Shown here: positions 10,285 to 24,779 of the stretch, one piece after another
How positions within the stretch are numbered: position 1 is the first letter of the stretch
Layout of the letters: every line of letters starts with the position of its first letter
From: Auanema rhodensis
Lineage: Eukaryota; Nematoda; Chromadorea; Rhabditida; Rhabditidae
Reading direction: 5' to 3'
DNA: 64,000 nucleotides
Assembly (NCBI GenBank): GCA_964057225.1
Contig: OZ059894.1
Location: 434,001-498,000, forward strand
Position numbers and translations under genes: made by a program
The notes under the pieces: model-generated
What the model was told of the DNA's origin: nothing
The model's database searches: none
Seen by the model: only the letters and a program-made list of their open reading frames with translations

Positions 10285-13200
10285 TTTCACGTGAAGCGAG
10301 TTACATACCAAGTGCACATCACGTGTACATTTAATTAGCATAAATTAAAGTTCACGTAAATTTCAAAGTCATGGTTACCATGCACTAATATCAATAAAAT
10401 ATTGTTTTTAGACTAATATGGACATGGGGAATCTAATTTTGAAAACCGCATCTCTTTATCTTTCACGTGAAGCGAGTTACATACCAAGTGCACATCACGT
10501 GTACATTTAATTAGCATAAATTAAAGTTCACGTAATTTTCAAAGACATGGTTACCATGAACCAATATCAATAAAAAATTGTTTTTAGACTAATATGGACA
10601 TGGGGAATCTAATTTTGAAAACCGCATCTCTTCATCTTTCACGTGAAGCGAGTTACATACCAAGTGCACATCACGTGTACATTTAATTAGCATAAATTAA
10701 AGTTCACGTAAATTTCAAAGTCATGGTTACCATGAACCAATATCAATAAAAATTTGTTTTTAGACTAATATGGACATGGGGAATCTGATTTTGGAAACCG
10801 CATCTCTTTATCTTTCACGTGAAGCGAGTTACATACCAAGTGCACATCACGTGTACATTTAATTAGCATAAATTAAAGTTCACGTAAATTTCAAAGTCAT
10901 GGTTACCATGAACCAATATCAATAAAAATTTGTTTTTAGACTAATATGGACATGGGGAATCTAGTTTTGAAAACCGCATCTCTTTATCTTTCACGTGAAG
11001 CGAGTTACATACCAATTGCACATCACGTGTACATTTAATTAGCATAAATTAAAGTTCACGTAAATTTCAAAGTCATGGTTACCATGAACCAATATCAATA
11101 AAAATTTGTTTTTAGACTAATATGGACATGGGGAATCTAATTTTGAAAACCGCATCTCTTTATCTTTCACGTGAAGCGAGTTACATACCAATTGCACATC
11201 ACGTGTACATTTAATTAGCATAAATTGAAGTTCACGTAAATTTCAAAGTCATGGTTACCATGCAACAATATCAATAAAAATTTGTTTTTAGACTAATATG
11301 GACATGGGGAATCTAATTTTGAAAACCGCATCTCTTTATCTTTCACGTGAAGCGAGTTACATACCAAGTGCACATCACGTGTACATTTAATTAGCATAAA
11401 TTAAAGTTCACGTAATTTTCAAAGACATGGTTACCATGAACCAATATCAATAAAAATTTGTTTTTAGACTAATATGGACATGGGGAATCTAATTTTGGAA
11501 ACCGCATCTTTTTATCTTTCACGTGAAGCGAGTTACATACCAAGTGCACATCATGTGTACATTTAATTAGCATAAATTAAAGTTCACGTAAATTTCAAAG
11601 TCATGGTTACCATGAACCAATATCAATAAAAAATTTTTTTAGACTAATATGGACATGGGGAATCTAATTTTGAAAACCTCATCTCTTCATCTTTCACGTG
11701 AAGCGAGTTACATACCAAGTGCACATCACGTGTACATTTAATTAGCATAAATGAAAGTTCACGTAAATTTCAAAGTCATGGTTACCATGAACCAATATCA
11801 ATAAAAATTTGTTTTTAGACTAATATGGACATGGGGAATCTGATTTTGAAAACCGCATCTCTTTATCTTTCACGTGAAGCGAGTTACATACCAAGTGCAC
11901 ATCACGTGTACATTTAATTAGCATAAATTAAAGTTCACGTAAATTTCAAAGTCATGGTTACCATGAACCAATATCAATAAAAATTTGTTTTTAGACTAAT
12001 ATGGACATGAGGAATCTAGTTTTGAAAACCGCATCTCTTTATCTTTCACGTGAAGCGAGTTACATACCAATTGCACATCACGTGTACATTTAATTAGCAT
12101 AAATTAAAGTTCACGTAAATTTCAAAGTCATGGTTACCATGAACCAATATCAATAAAAATTTGTTTTTAGACTAATATGGACATGGGGAATCTAATTTTG
12201 AAAACCGCATCTCTTTATCTTTCACGTGAAGCGAGTTACATACCAAGTGCACATCACGTGTACATTTAATTAGCATAAATTAAAGTTCACGTAAATTTCA
12301 AAGTCATGGTTACCATGCACCAATATCAATAAAAATTTGTTTTTAGACTAATATGGACATGGGGAATCTGATTTTGAAAACCGCATCTCTTTATCTTTCA
12401 CGTGAAGCGAGTTACATACCAAGTGCACATCACGTGTACATTTAATTAGCATAAATTAAAGTTCACGTAAATTTCAAAGTCATGGTTACCATGAACCAAT
12501 ATCAATAAAAATTTGTTTTTAGACTAATATGGACATGAGGAATCTAGTTTTGAAAACCGCATCTCTTTATCTTTCACGTGAAGCGAGTTACATACCAATT
12601 GCACATCACGTGTACATTTAATTAGCATAAATTAAAGTTCACGTAAATTTCAAAGTCATGGTTACCATGAACCAATATCAATAAAAATTTGTTTTTAGAC
12701 TAATATGGACATGGGGAATCTAATTTTGAAAACCGCATCTCTTTATCTTTCACGTGAAGCGAGTTACATACCAAGTGCACATCACGTGTACATTTAATTA
12801 GCATAAATTAAAGTTCACGTAAATTTCAAAGTCATGGTTACCATGCACCAATATCAATAAAAATTTGTTTTTAGACTAATATGGACATGGGGAATCTAAT
12901 TTTGAAAACCGCATCTCTTTATCTTTCACGTGAAGCGAGTTACATACCAAGTGCACATCACGTGTACATTTAATTAGCATAAATTAAAGTTCACGTAATT
13001 TTCAAAGACATGGTTACCATGAACCAATATCAATAAAAATTTGTTTTTAGACTAATATGGATATGGGGAATCTAATTTTGAAAACCGCATCTCTTTATCT
13101 TTCACGTGAAGCGAGTTACATACCAAGTGCACATCACGTGTACATTTAATTAGCATAAATTAAAGTTCACGTAATTTTCAAAGACATGGTTACCATGAAC

Positions 13201-16190
13201 CAATATCAATAAAAATTTGTTTTTAGACTAATATGGACATGGGGAATCTAATTTTGAAAACCGCATCTCTTTATCTTTCACGTGAAGCGAGTTACATACC
13301 AAGTGCACATCACGTGTACATTTAATTAGCATAAATTAAAGTTCACGTAAATTTCAAAGTCATGGTTACCATGAACCAATATCAATAAAAATTTGTTTTT
13401 AGACTAATATGGACATGGGGAATCTAGTTTTGAAAACCGCATCTCTTTATCTTTCACGTGAAGCGAGTTACATACCAAGTGCACATCACGTGTACATTTA
13501 ATTAGCATAAATTAAAGTTCACGTAAATTTCAAAGTCATGGTTACCATGCACCAATATAAATAAAAATTTGTATTTAGACTAATATGGACATGGGGAATC
13601 TAATTTTGAAAACCGCATCTCTTTATCTTTCACGTGAAGCGAGTTACATACCAAGCGCACATCACGTGTACATTTAATTAGCATAAATTAAAGTTCACGT
13701 AAATTTCAAAGTCATGGTTACCATGAACCAATATCAATAAAAATTTGTTTTTAGACTAATATGGACATGGGGAATCTAATTTTGAAAACCGCATCTCTTT
13801 ATCTATCACGTGAAGCGAGTTACATACCAAGTGCACATCACGTGTACATTTAAATAGCATAAATTAAAGTTCACGTAAATTTCAAAATCATGGTTATCAT
13901 GAATTAATATCAATAAAAATTTGTTTTTGGACTAATATGGACATGGGGATTCTAATTTTGAAAACCGCATCTCTTTATCTATCACGTGAAGCGAGTTACA
14001 TACCAAGTGCACATCACGTGTACATTTAATTAGCATAAATTAAAGTTCACGTAATTTTCAAAGACATGGTTACCATGAACCAATATCAATAAAAATTTGT
14101 TTTTAGACTAATATGGACATGGGGAATCTAATTTTGAAAACCGCATCTTTTTATCTTTCACGTGAAGCGAGTTACATACCAAGTGCACATCATGTGTACA
14201 TTTAATTAGCATAAATTAAAGTTCACGTAAATTTCAAAGTCATGGTTACCATGAACCAATATCAATAAAAATTTTTTTTAGACTAATATGGACATGGGGA
14301 ATCTAATTTTGAAAACCGCATCTCTTTATCTTTCACGTGAAGCGAGTTACATACCAAGTGCACATCACGTGTACATTTAATTAGCATAAATTAAAGTTCA
14401 CGTAATTTTCAAAGACATGGTTACCATGAATCAATATCAATAAAAATTTGTTTTTAGACTAATATGGACATGGGGAATCTAATTTTGAAAACCGCATCTC
14501 TTTATCTTTCACGTGAAGCGAGTTACATACCAAGTGCACATCACGTGTACATTTAATTAGCATAAATTAAAGTTCACGTAAATTTCAAAGTCATGGTTAC
14601 CATGAACCAATATCAATAAAAATTTGTTTTTAGACTAATATGGACATGGGAAATCTAGTTTTGAAAACCGCATCTCTTTATCTTTCACGTGAAGCGAGTT
14701 ACATACCAAGTGCACATCACGTGTACATTTAATTAGCATAAATTAAAGTTCACGTAAATTTCAAAGTCATGGTTACCATGCACCAATATAAATAAAAATT
14801 TGTATTTAGACTAATATGGACATGGGGAATCTAATTTTGAAAACCGCATCTCTTTATCTTTCACGTGAAGCGAGTTACATACCAAGCGCACATCACGTGT
14901 ACATTTAATTAGCATAAATTAAAGTTCACGTAAATTTCAAAGTCATGGTTACCATGAACCAATATCAATAAAAATTTGTTTTTAGACTAATATGGACATG
15001 GGGAATCTAATTTTGAAAACCGCATCTCTTTATCTTTCACGTGAAGCGAGTTACATACCAAGTGCACATCACGTGTACATTTAATTAGCATAAATTAAAG
15101 TTCACGTAAATTTCAAAATCATGGTTATCATGAATTAATATCAATAAAAATTTGTTTTTGGACTAATATGGACATGGGGATTCTAATTTTGAAAACCGCA
15201 TCTCTTTATCTATCACGTGAAGCGAGTTACATACCAAGTGCACATCACGTGTACATTTAATTAGCATAAATTAAAGTTCACGTAAATTTCAAAGTCATGG
15301 TTACCATGAACCAATATCAATAAAAATTTGTTTTTAGACTAATATGGACATGGGGAATCTAGTTTTGAAAACCGCATCTCTTTATCTTTCACGTGAAGCG
15401 AGTTACATACCAAGTGCACATCACGTGTACATTTAATTAGCATAAATTAAAGTTCACGTAAATTTCAAAGTCATGGTTACCATGCACCAATATAAATAAA
15501 AATTTGTATTTAGACTAATATGGACATGGGGAATCTAATTTTGAAAACCGCATCTCTTTATCTTTCACGTGAAGCGAGTTACATACCAAGCGCACATCAC
15601 GTGTACATTTAATTAGCATAAATTAAAGTTCACGTAAATTTCAAAGTCATGGTTACCATGAACCAATATCAATAAAAATTTGTTTTTAGACTAATATGGA
15701 CATGGGGAATCTAATTTTGAAAACCGCATCTCTTTATCTATCACTTGAAGCGAGTTACATACCAAGTGCACATCACGTGTACATTTAATTAGCATAAATT
15801 AAAGTTCACGTAAATTTCAAAATCATGGTTATCATGAATTAATATCAATAAAAATTTGTTTTTGGACTAATATGGACATGGGGATTCTAATTTTGAAAAC
15901 CGCATCTCTTTATCTATCACGTGAAGCGAGTTACATACCAAGTGCACATCACGTGTACATTTAATTAGCATAAATTAAAGTTCACGTAATTTTCAAAGAC
16001 ATGGTTACCATGAACCAATATCAATAAAAATTTGTTTTTAGACTAATATGGACATGGGGAATCTAATTTTGAAAACCGCATCTTTTTATCTTTCACGTGA
16101 AGCGAGTTACATACCAAGTGCACATCATGTGTACATTTAATTAGCATAAATTAAAGTTCACGTAAATTTCAAAGTCATGGTTACCATGAA
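10285..16190 (+). repeat. Second copy of the 1-6960 block (segmental duplication)
   Basis: The order of rare variants in 1-6960 recurs here. Markers 95-1850 reappear at a constant offset of 10,284 bp (for example GCACTAATATC at 99 and 10383, ATGCAACAATATC near 980 and 11265, GACATGAGGAATC near 1720 and 12004). Markers 3660-6960 reappear at 9,229 bp (GATATGGGG at 3831 and 13060, TGTATTTAGAC near 4342 and 13571, GACATGGGAAATC near 5412 and 14641, CTATCACTTGAAG near 6505 and 15735). After allowing for the retroelement, the offsets equal 53 and 47 monomers, so this copy has six fewer monomers in the middle. Private differences include GACTGATATGG near 5756 and AAATAGCAT near 13852. Confidence 0.9.
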
Positions 16191-16989
16191 CCAATATCAA
16201 TAAAAATTTTTTTTAGACTAATATGGACATGGGGAATCTAATTTTGAAAACCGCATCTCTTTATCTTTCACGTGAAGCGAGTTACATACCAAGTGCACAT
16301 CACGTGTACATTTAATTAGCATAAATTAAAGTTCACGTAAATTTCAAAGTCATGGTTACCATGCACCAATATAAATAAAAATTTGTATTTAGACTAATAT
16401 GGACATGGGGAATCTAATTTTGAAAACCGCATCTCTTTATCTTTCACGTGAAGCGAGTTACATACCAAGCGCACATCACGTGTACATTTAATTAGCATAA
16501 ATTAAAGTTCACGTAAATTTCAAAGTCATGGTTACCATGAACCAATATCAATAAAAATTTGTTTTTAGACTAATATGGACATGGGGAATCTAATTTTGAA
16601 AACCGCATCTCTTTATCTTTCACGTGAAGCGAGTTACATACCAAGTGCACATCACGTGTACATTTAATTAGCATAAATTAAAGTTCACGTAAATTTCAAA
16701 ATCATGGTTATCATGAATTAATATCAATAAAAATTTGTTTTTGGACTAATATGGACATGGGGATTCTAATTTTGAAAACCGCATCTCTTTATCTATCACG
16801 TGAAGCGAGTTACATACCAAGTGCACATCACGTGTACATTTAATTAGCATAAATTAAAGTTCACGTAAATTTCAAAGTCATGGTTACCATGAACCAATAT
16901 CAATAAAAATTTGTTTTTAGACTAATATGGACATGGGGAATCTAATTTTGAAAACCGCATCTCTTTATCTTTCACGTGAAGCGAGTTAC

Positions 16990-19900
16990 ATACCAAATGC
17001 ACATCACGTGTACATTTAATTAGCATAAATTAAAGTTCACGTAAATTTCAAAGTCATGGTTACCATGAACCAATATCAATAAAAATTTGTTTTTAGACTA
17101 ATATGGACATGGGGAATCTAATTTTGAAAACCGCATCTCTTTATCTTTCACGTGAAGCGAGTTACATACCAAGTGCACATCACGTGTACATTTAATTAGC
17201 ATAAATTAAAGTTCACGTAAATTTCAAAGTCATGGTTACCATGCACCAATATCAATAAAAATTTGTTTTTGGACTAATATGGACATGGGGATTCTAATTT
17301 TGAAAACCGCATCTCTTTATCTATCACGTGAAGCGAGTTACATACCAAGTGCACATCACGTGTACATTTAATTAGCATAAATTAAAGTTCACGTAAATTT
17401 CAAAGTCATGGTTACCATGAACCAATATCAATAAAAATTTGTTTTTAGACTAATATGGACATGGGGAATCTAATTTTGAAAACCGCATCTCTTTATCTTT
17501 CACGTGAAGCGAGTTACATACCAAATGCACATCACGTGTACATTTAATTAGCATAAATTAAAGTTCACGTAAATTTCAAAGTCATGGTTACCATGAACCA
17601 ATATCAATAAAAATTTGTTTTTAGACTAATATGGACATGGGGAATCTAATTTTGAAAACCGCATCTCTTTATCTTTCACGTGAAGCGAGTTACATACCAA
17701 GTGCACATCACGTGTACATTTAATTAGCATAAATTAAAGTTCACGTAAATTTCAAAGTCATGGTTACCATGCACCAATATCAATAAAATATTGTTTTTAG
17801 ACTAATATGGACATGGGGAATCTAATTTTGAAAACTGCATCTCTTTATCTTTCACGTGAAGCGAGTTACATACCAAGTGCACATCACGTGTACATTTAAT
17901 TAGCATAAATTAAAGTTCACGTTATTTTCAAAGACATGGTTACCATGAACCAATATCAATAAAAATTTGTTTTTAGACTAATATGGACATGGGGAATCTA
18001 ATTTTGAAAACCGCATCTCTTCATCTTTCACGTGAAGCGAGTTACATACCAAGTGCACATCACGTGTACATTTAATTAGCATAAATTAATGTTCACGTAA
18101 ATTTCAAAGTCATGGTTACCATGAACCAATATCAATAAAAATTTGTTTTTAGACTAATATGCACATGGGGAATCTAATTTTGAAAACCGCATCTCTTTAT
18201 CTTTCACGTGAAGCGAGTTACATACCAAGTGCACATCACGTGTACATTTAATTAGCATAAATTAAAGTTCACGTAAATTTCAAAGTCATGGTTACCATGA
18301 ACCAATATCAATAAAAATTTGTTTTTAGACTAATATCGACATGGGGAATCTAATTTTGAAAACCGCATCTCTTTATCTTTCACGTGAAACGAGTTACATA
18401 CCAAGTGCACATCACGTGTACATTTAATTAGCATAAATTAAAGTTCACGTAAATTTCAAAGTCATGGTTACCATGCACCAATATCAATAAAATATTGTTT
18501 TTAGACTAATATGGACATGGGGAATCTAATTTTGAAAACTGCATCTCTTTATCTTTCACGTGAAGCGAGTTACATACCAAGTGCACATCACGTGTACATT
18601 TAATTAGCATAAATTAAAGTTCACGTTATTTTCAAAGACATGGTTACCATGAACCAATATCAATAAAAATTTGTTTTTAGACTAATATGGACATGGGGAA
18701 TCTAATTTTGAAAACCGCATCTCTTCATCTTTCACGTGAAGCGAGTTACATACCAAGTGCACATCACGTGTACATTTAATTAGCATAAATTAAAGTTCAC
18801 GTAAATTTCAAAGTCATGGTTACCATGAACCAATATCAATAAAAATTTGTTTTTAGACTAATATCGACATGGGGAATCTAATTTTGAAAACCGCATCTCT
18901 TTATCTTTCACGTGAAACGAGTTACATACCAAGTGCACATCACGTGTACATTTAATTAGCATAAATTAAAGTTCACGTAAATTTCAAAGTCATGGTTACC
19001 ATGCACCAATATCAATAAAATATTGTTTTTAGACTAATATGGACATGGGGAATCTAATTTTGAAAACTGCATCTCTTTATCTTTCACGTGAAGCGAGTTA
19101 CATACCAAGTGCACATCACGTGTACATTTAATTAGCATAAATTAAAGTTCACGTTATTTTCAAAGACATGGTTACCATGAACCAATATCAATAAAAATTT
19201 GTTTTTAGACTAATATGGACATGGGGAATCTAATTTTGAAAACCGCATCTCTTCATCTTTCACGTGAAGCGAGTTACATACCAAGTGCAAATCACGTGTA
19301 CATTTAATTAGCATAAATTAAAGTTCACGTAAATTTCAAAGTCATGGTTACCATGAACCAATATCAATAAAAATTTGTTTTTAGACTAATATGGACATGG
19401 GGAATCTAGTTTTGAAAACCGCATCTCTTTATCTTTCACGTGAAGCGAGTTACATACCAAGTGCACATCACGTGTACATTTAATTAGCATAAATTAAAGT
19501 TCACGTAAATTTCAAAGTCATGGTTACCATGAACCAATATCAATAAAATATTGTTTTTAGACTAATATGGACATGGGGAATCTAATTTTGAAAACTGCAT
19601 CTCTTTATCTTTCACGTGAAGCGAGTTACATACCAAGTGCACATCATGTGTACATTTAATTAGCATAAATTAAAGTTCACGTTATTTTCAAAGACATGGT
19701 TACCATGAACCAATATCAATAAAAATTTGTTTTTAGACTAATATGGACATGGGGAATCTAATTTTGAAAACCGCATCTCTTCATCTTTCACGTGAAGCGA
19801 GTTACATACCAAGTGCACATCACGTGTACATTTAATTAGAATAAATTAATGTTCACGTAAATTTCAAAGTCATGGTTACCATGAACCAATATCAATAAAA

Positions 19901-20480
19901 ATTTGTTTTTAGACTAATATGGACATGGGGAATCTAATTTTGAAAACCGCATCTCTTTATCTTTCACGTGAAGCGAGTTACATACCAAGTGCACATCACG
20001 TGTACATTTAATTAGCATAAATTAAAGTTCACGTAAATTTCAAAGTCATGGTTACCATGAACCAATATCAATAAAAATTTGTTTTTAGACTAATATCGAC
20101 ATGGGGAATCTAATTTTGAAAACCGCATCTCTTTATCTTTCACGTGAAACGAGTTACATACCAAGTGCACATCACGTGTACATTTAATTAGCATAAATTA
20201 AAGTTCACGTAAATTTCAAAGTCATGGTTACCATGCACCAATATCAATAAAATATTGTTTTTAGACTAATATGGACATGGGGAATCTAATTTTGAAAACT
20301 GCATCTCTTTATCTTTCACGTGAAGCGAGTTACATACCAAGTGCACATCACGTGTACATTTAATTAGCATAAATTAAAGTTCACGTTATTTTCAAAGACA
20401 TGGTTACCATGAACCAATATCAATAAAAATTTGTTTTTAGACTAATATGGACATGGGGAATCTAATTTTGAAAACCGCAT
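16990..20480 (+). repeat. Three- and four-monomer higher-order modules
   Basis: A 3-monomer duplication is marked by ACCAAATGC near 16993 and 17521 (528 bp apart). From about 17.7 kb a module recurs in which a monomer with AAAATATTG and AAAACTGCATC is followed by one with GTTATTTTCAAAGAC and then CTCTTCATC. GTTATT occurs at 17921, 18625, 19153, 19681 and 20385, spacings of 4, 3, 3 and 4 monomers. Linked markers are TATCGACATGG and GTGAAACGAG. The same module returns at about 24.8-27.3 kb and 30.8-32.3 kb. Confidence 0.88.
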
Positions 20481-22200
20481 CTCTTCATCTTTCACGTGAA
20501 GCGAGTTACATACCAAGTGCACATCACGTGTACATTTAATTAGCATAAATTAAAGTTCACGTAAATTTCAAAGTCATGGTTACCATGAACCAATATCAAT
20601 AAAAATTTGTTTTTAGACTAATATGGACATGGGGAATCTAGTTTTGAAAACCGCATCTCTTTATCTTTCACGTGAAGCGAGTTACATACCAAGTGCACAT
20701 CACGTGTACATTTAATTAGCATAAATTAAAGTTCACGTAAATTTCAAAGTCATGGTTACCATGCACCAATATAAATAAAAATTTGTTTTTAGACTAATAT
20801 GGTCATGGGGAATCTAATTTTGAAAACCGCATCTCTTTATCTTTCACGTGAAGCGAGTTACATACCAAGTGCACATCACGTGTACATTCAATTAGCATAA
20901 ATTAAAGTTCACGTAAATTTCAAAGTCATGGTTATCATGAATTAATATCAATAAAAATTTGTTTTTGGACTAATATGGACATGGGGATTCTAGTTTTGAA
21001 AACCGCATCTCTTTATCTTTCACGTGAAGCGAGTTACATACCAAGTGCACATCACGTGTACATTTAATTAGCATAAATTGAAGTTCACGTAAATTTCAAA
21101 GTCATGGTTATCATGAATTAATATCAATAAAAATTTGTTTTTGGACTAATATGGACATGGGGATTCTAGTTTTGAAAACCGCATCTCTTTATCTTTCACG
21201 TGAAGCGAGTTACATACCAAGTGCACATCACGTGTACATTTAATTAGCATAAATTAAAGTTCACGTAAATTTCAAAATCATGGTTATCATGAATTAATAT
21301 CAATAAAAATTTGTTTTTGGACTAATATGGACATGGGGATTCTAGTTTTGAAAACCGCATCTCTTTATCTTTCACGTGAAGCGAGTTACATACCAAGTGC
21401 ACATCACGTGTACATTTAATTAGCATGAATTAAAGTTCACGTAAATTTCAAAATCATGGTTATCATGAATTAATATCAATAAAAATTTGTTTTTGGACTA
21501 ATATGGACATGGGGATTCTAGTTTTGAAAACCGCATCTCTTTATCTTTCACGTGAAGCGAGTTACATACCAAATGCACATCACGTGTACATTCAATTAGC
21601 ATAAATTAAAGTTCACGTAAATTTCAAAATCATGGTTATCATGAATTAATATCAATAAAAATTTGTTTTTGGACTAATATGGACATGGGGATTCTAGTTT
21701 TGAAAACCGCATCTCTTTATCTTTCACGTGAAGCGAGTTACATACCAAGTGCACATCACGTGTACATTTAATTAGCATAAATTAAAGTTCACGTAAATTT
21801 CAAAGTCATGGTTACCATGCACCAATATAAATAAAAATTTGTTTTTAGACTAATATGGACATGGGGAATCTAATTTTGAAAACCGCATCTCTTTATCTTT
21901 CACGTGAAGCGAGTTACATACCAAGTGCACATCACGTGTACATTCAATTAGCATAAATTAAAGTTCACGTAAATTTCAAAATCATGGTTATTATGAATTA
22001 ATATCAATAAAAATTTGTTTTTGGACTAATATGGACATGGGGATTCTAATTTTGAAAACCGCATCTCTTTATCTTTCACGTGAAGCGAGTTACATACCAA
22101 GTGCACATCACGTGTACATTTAATTAGCATAAATTAAAGTTCACGTAATTTTCAAAGACATGGTTACCATGAACCAATATCAATAAAAATTTGTTTTTAG
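20300..22200 (+). repeat. Three-times-copied module, copy A, with a run of five divergent monomers
   Basis: The module begins with a GTTATTTTC monomer (20385), then GGTCATGGGG (20801), then a run of monomers of the divergent subfamily (TTATCATGAATT, TTTTTGGAC, GGGGATTCTAG), and ends with TTATTATGAATTA (near 21990). Copies B and C lie at +6,864 bp (39 monomers) and a further +4,928 bp (28 monomers). Copy A has five GGGGATTCTAG monomers; B and C have six. Confidence 0.88.
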
Positions 22201-24570
22201 ACTAATATGGACATGGGGAATATAATTTTGAAAACCGCATCTCTTTATCTTTCACGTGAAGCGAGTTACATACCAAGTGCACATCACGTGTACATTTAAT
22301 TAGCATAAATTAAAATTCACGTAAATTTCAAAGTCATGGTTACCATGCACCAATATCAATAAAAATTTGTTTTTAGACTAATATGGACATGGGGAATCTA
22401 ATTTTGAAAACCGCATCTCTTTATCTTTCACGTGAAACGAGTTACATACCAAGTGCACATCACGTGTACATTTAATTAGCATAAATTAAAGTTCACGTAA
22501 ATTTCAAAGTCATGGTTACCATGAACCAATATCAATAAAATATTGTTTTTAGACTAATATGGACATGGGGAATCTAATTTCGAAAACCGCATCTCTTTAT
22601 CTTTCACGTGAAGCGAGTTACATACCAAGTGCACATCACGTGTACATTTAATTAGCATAAATTAAAGTTCACGTAAATTTCAAAGTCATGGTTACCATGA
22701 ACCAATATCAATAAAAATTTGTTTTTAGACTAATATGGACATGGGGAATCTAATTTTGAAAACCGCATCTCTTTATCTTTCACGTGAAGCGAGTTACATA
22801 CCAAGTGCACATCACGTGTACATTTAATTAGCATAAATTAAAATTCACGTAAATTTCAAAGTCATGGTTACCATGAACCAATATCAATAAAAATTTGTTT
22901 TTAGACTAATATGGACATGGGGAATCTAATTTTGAAAACCGCATCTCTTTATCTTTCACGTGAAGCGAGTTACATACCAAGTGCACATCACGTGTACATT
23001 TAATTAGCATAAATTAAAGTTCACGTAAATTTCAAAGTCATGGTTACCATGAACCAATATCAATAAAATATTGTTTTTAGACTAATATGGACATGGGGAA
23101 TCTAATTTCGAAAACCGCATCTCTTTATCTTTCACGTGAAGCGAGTTACATACCAAGTGCACATCACGTGTACATTTAATTAGCATAAATTAAAGTTCAC
23201 GTAAATTTCAAAGTCATGGTTACCATGCACCAATATAAATAAAAATTTGTTTTTAGACTAATATGGACATGGGGAATCTAATTTTGAAAACCGCATCTCT
23301 TTATCTTTCACGTGAAGCGAGTTACATACCAAGTGCACATCACGTGTACATTCAATTAGCATAAATTAAAGTTCACGTAAATTTCAAAATCATGGTTATT
23401 ATGAATTAATATCAATAAAAATTTGTTTTTGGACTAATATGGACATGGGGATTCTAATTTTGAAAACCGCATCTCTTTATCTTTCACGTGAAGCGAGTTA
23501 CATACCAAGTGCACATCACGTGTACATTTAATTAGCATAAATTAAAGTTCACGTAATTTTCAAAGACATGGTTACCATGAACCAATATCAATAAAAATTT
23601 GTTTTTAGACTAATATGGACATGGGGAATATAATTTTGAAAACCGCATCTCTTTATCTTTCACGTGAAGCGAGTTACATACCAAGTGCACATCACGTGTA
23701 CATTTAATTAGCATAAATTAAAATTCACGTAAATTTCAAAGTCATGGTTACCATGCACCAATATCAATAAAAATTTGTTTTTAGACTAATATGGACATGG
23801 GGAATCTAATTTTGAAAACCGCATCTCTTTATCTTTCACGTGAAACGAGTTACATACCAAGTGCACATCACGTGTACATTTAATTAGCATAAATTAAAGT
23901 TCACGTAAATTTCAAAGTCATGGTTACCATGAACCAATATCAATAAAATATTGTTTTTAGACTAATATGGACATGGGGAATCTAATTTCGAAAACCGCAT
24001 CTCTTTATCTTTCACGTGAAGCGAGTTACATACCAAGTGCACATCACGTGTACATTTAATTAGCATAAATTAAAGTTCACGTAAATTTCAAAGTCATGGT
24101 TACCATGAACCAATATCAATAAAAATTTGTTTTTAGACTAATATGGACATGGGGAATCTAATTTTGAAAACCGCATCTCTTTATCTTTCACGTGAAGCGA
24201 GTTACATACCAAGTGCACATCACGTGTACATTTAATTAGCATAAATTAAAATTCACGTAAATTTCAAAGTCATGGTTACCATGAACCAATATCAATAAAA
24301 ATTTGTTTTTAGACTAATATGGACATGGGGAATCTAATTTTGAAAACCGCATCTCTTTATCTTTCACGTGAAGCGAGTTACATACCAAGTGCACATCACG
24401 TGTACATTTAATTAGCATAAATTAAAGTTCACGTAAATTTCAAAGTCATGGTTACCATGAACCAATATCAATAAAATATTGTTTTTAGACTAATATGGAC
24501 ATGGGGAATCTAATTTCGAAAACCGCATCTCTTTATCTTTCACGTGAAGCGAGTTACATACCAAGTGCAC
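21750..24570 (+). repeat. Eight-monomer tandem duplication (2 x 1,408 bp)
   Basis: Variants in 21750-23160 recur in the same order at exactly 1,408 bp in 23160-24570: CACCAATATAAAT at 21820 and 23228, CATTCAATTAG near 21941 and 23349, TTATTATGAATTA near 21990 and 23398, GGAATATAATTTT near 22217 and 23625, AAAATTCACG near 22312 and 23720, GTGAAACGAG near 22433 and 23841, and AATTTCGAAAACC at 23104 and 24512. The copies abut, so this is a clean two-unit tandem of 8 monomers. Confidence 0.92.
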
Positions 24571-24779
24571 ATCACGTGTACATTTAATTAGCATAAATTA
24601 AAATTCACGTAAATTTCAAAGTCATGGTTACCATGCACCAATATCAATAAAAATTTGTTTTTAGACTAATATGGACATGGGGAATCTAATTTTGAAAACC
24701 GCATCTCTTTATCTTTCACGTGAAGCGAGTTACATACCAAGTGCACATCACGTGTACATTTAATTAGCATAAATTAAAG

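Noticed and set aside
1-16190. Assembly error as the sole cause of the large duplications
   Set aside because: The copies carry private substitutions, a six-monomer difference and a retroelement in only one, which argues for real duplication; read-level checking would still be needed to be certain.
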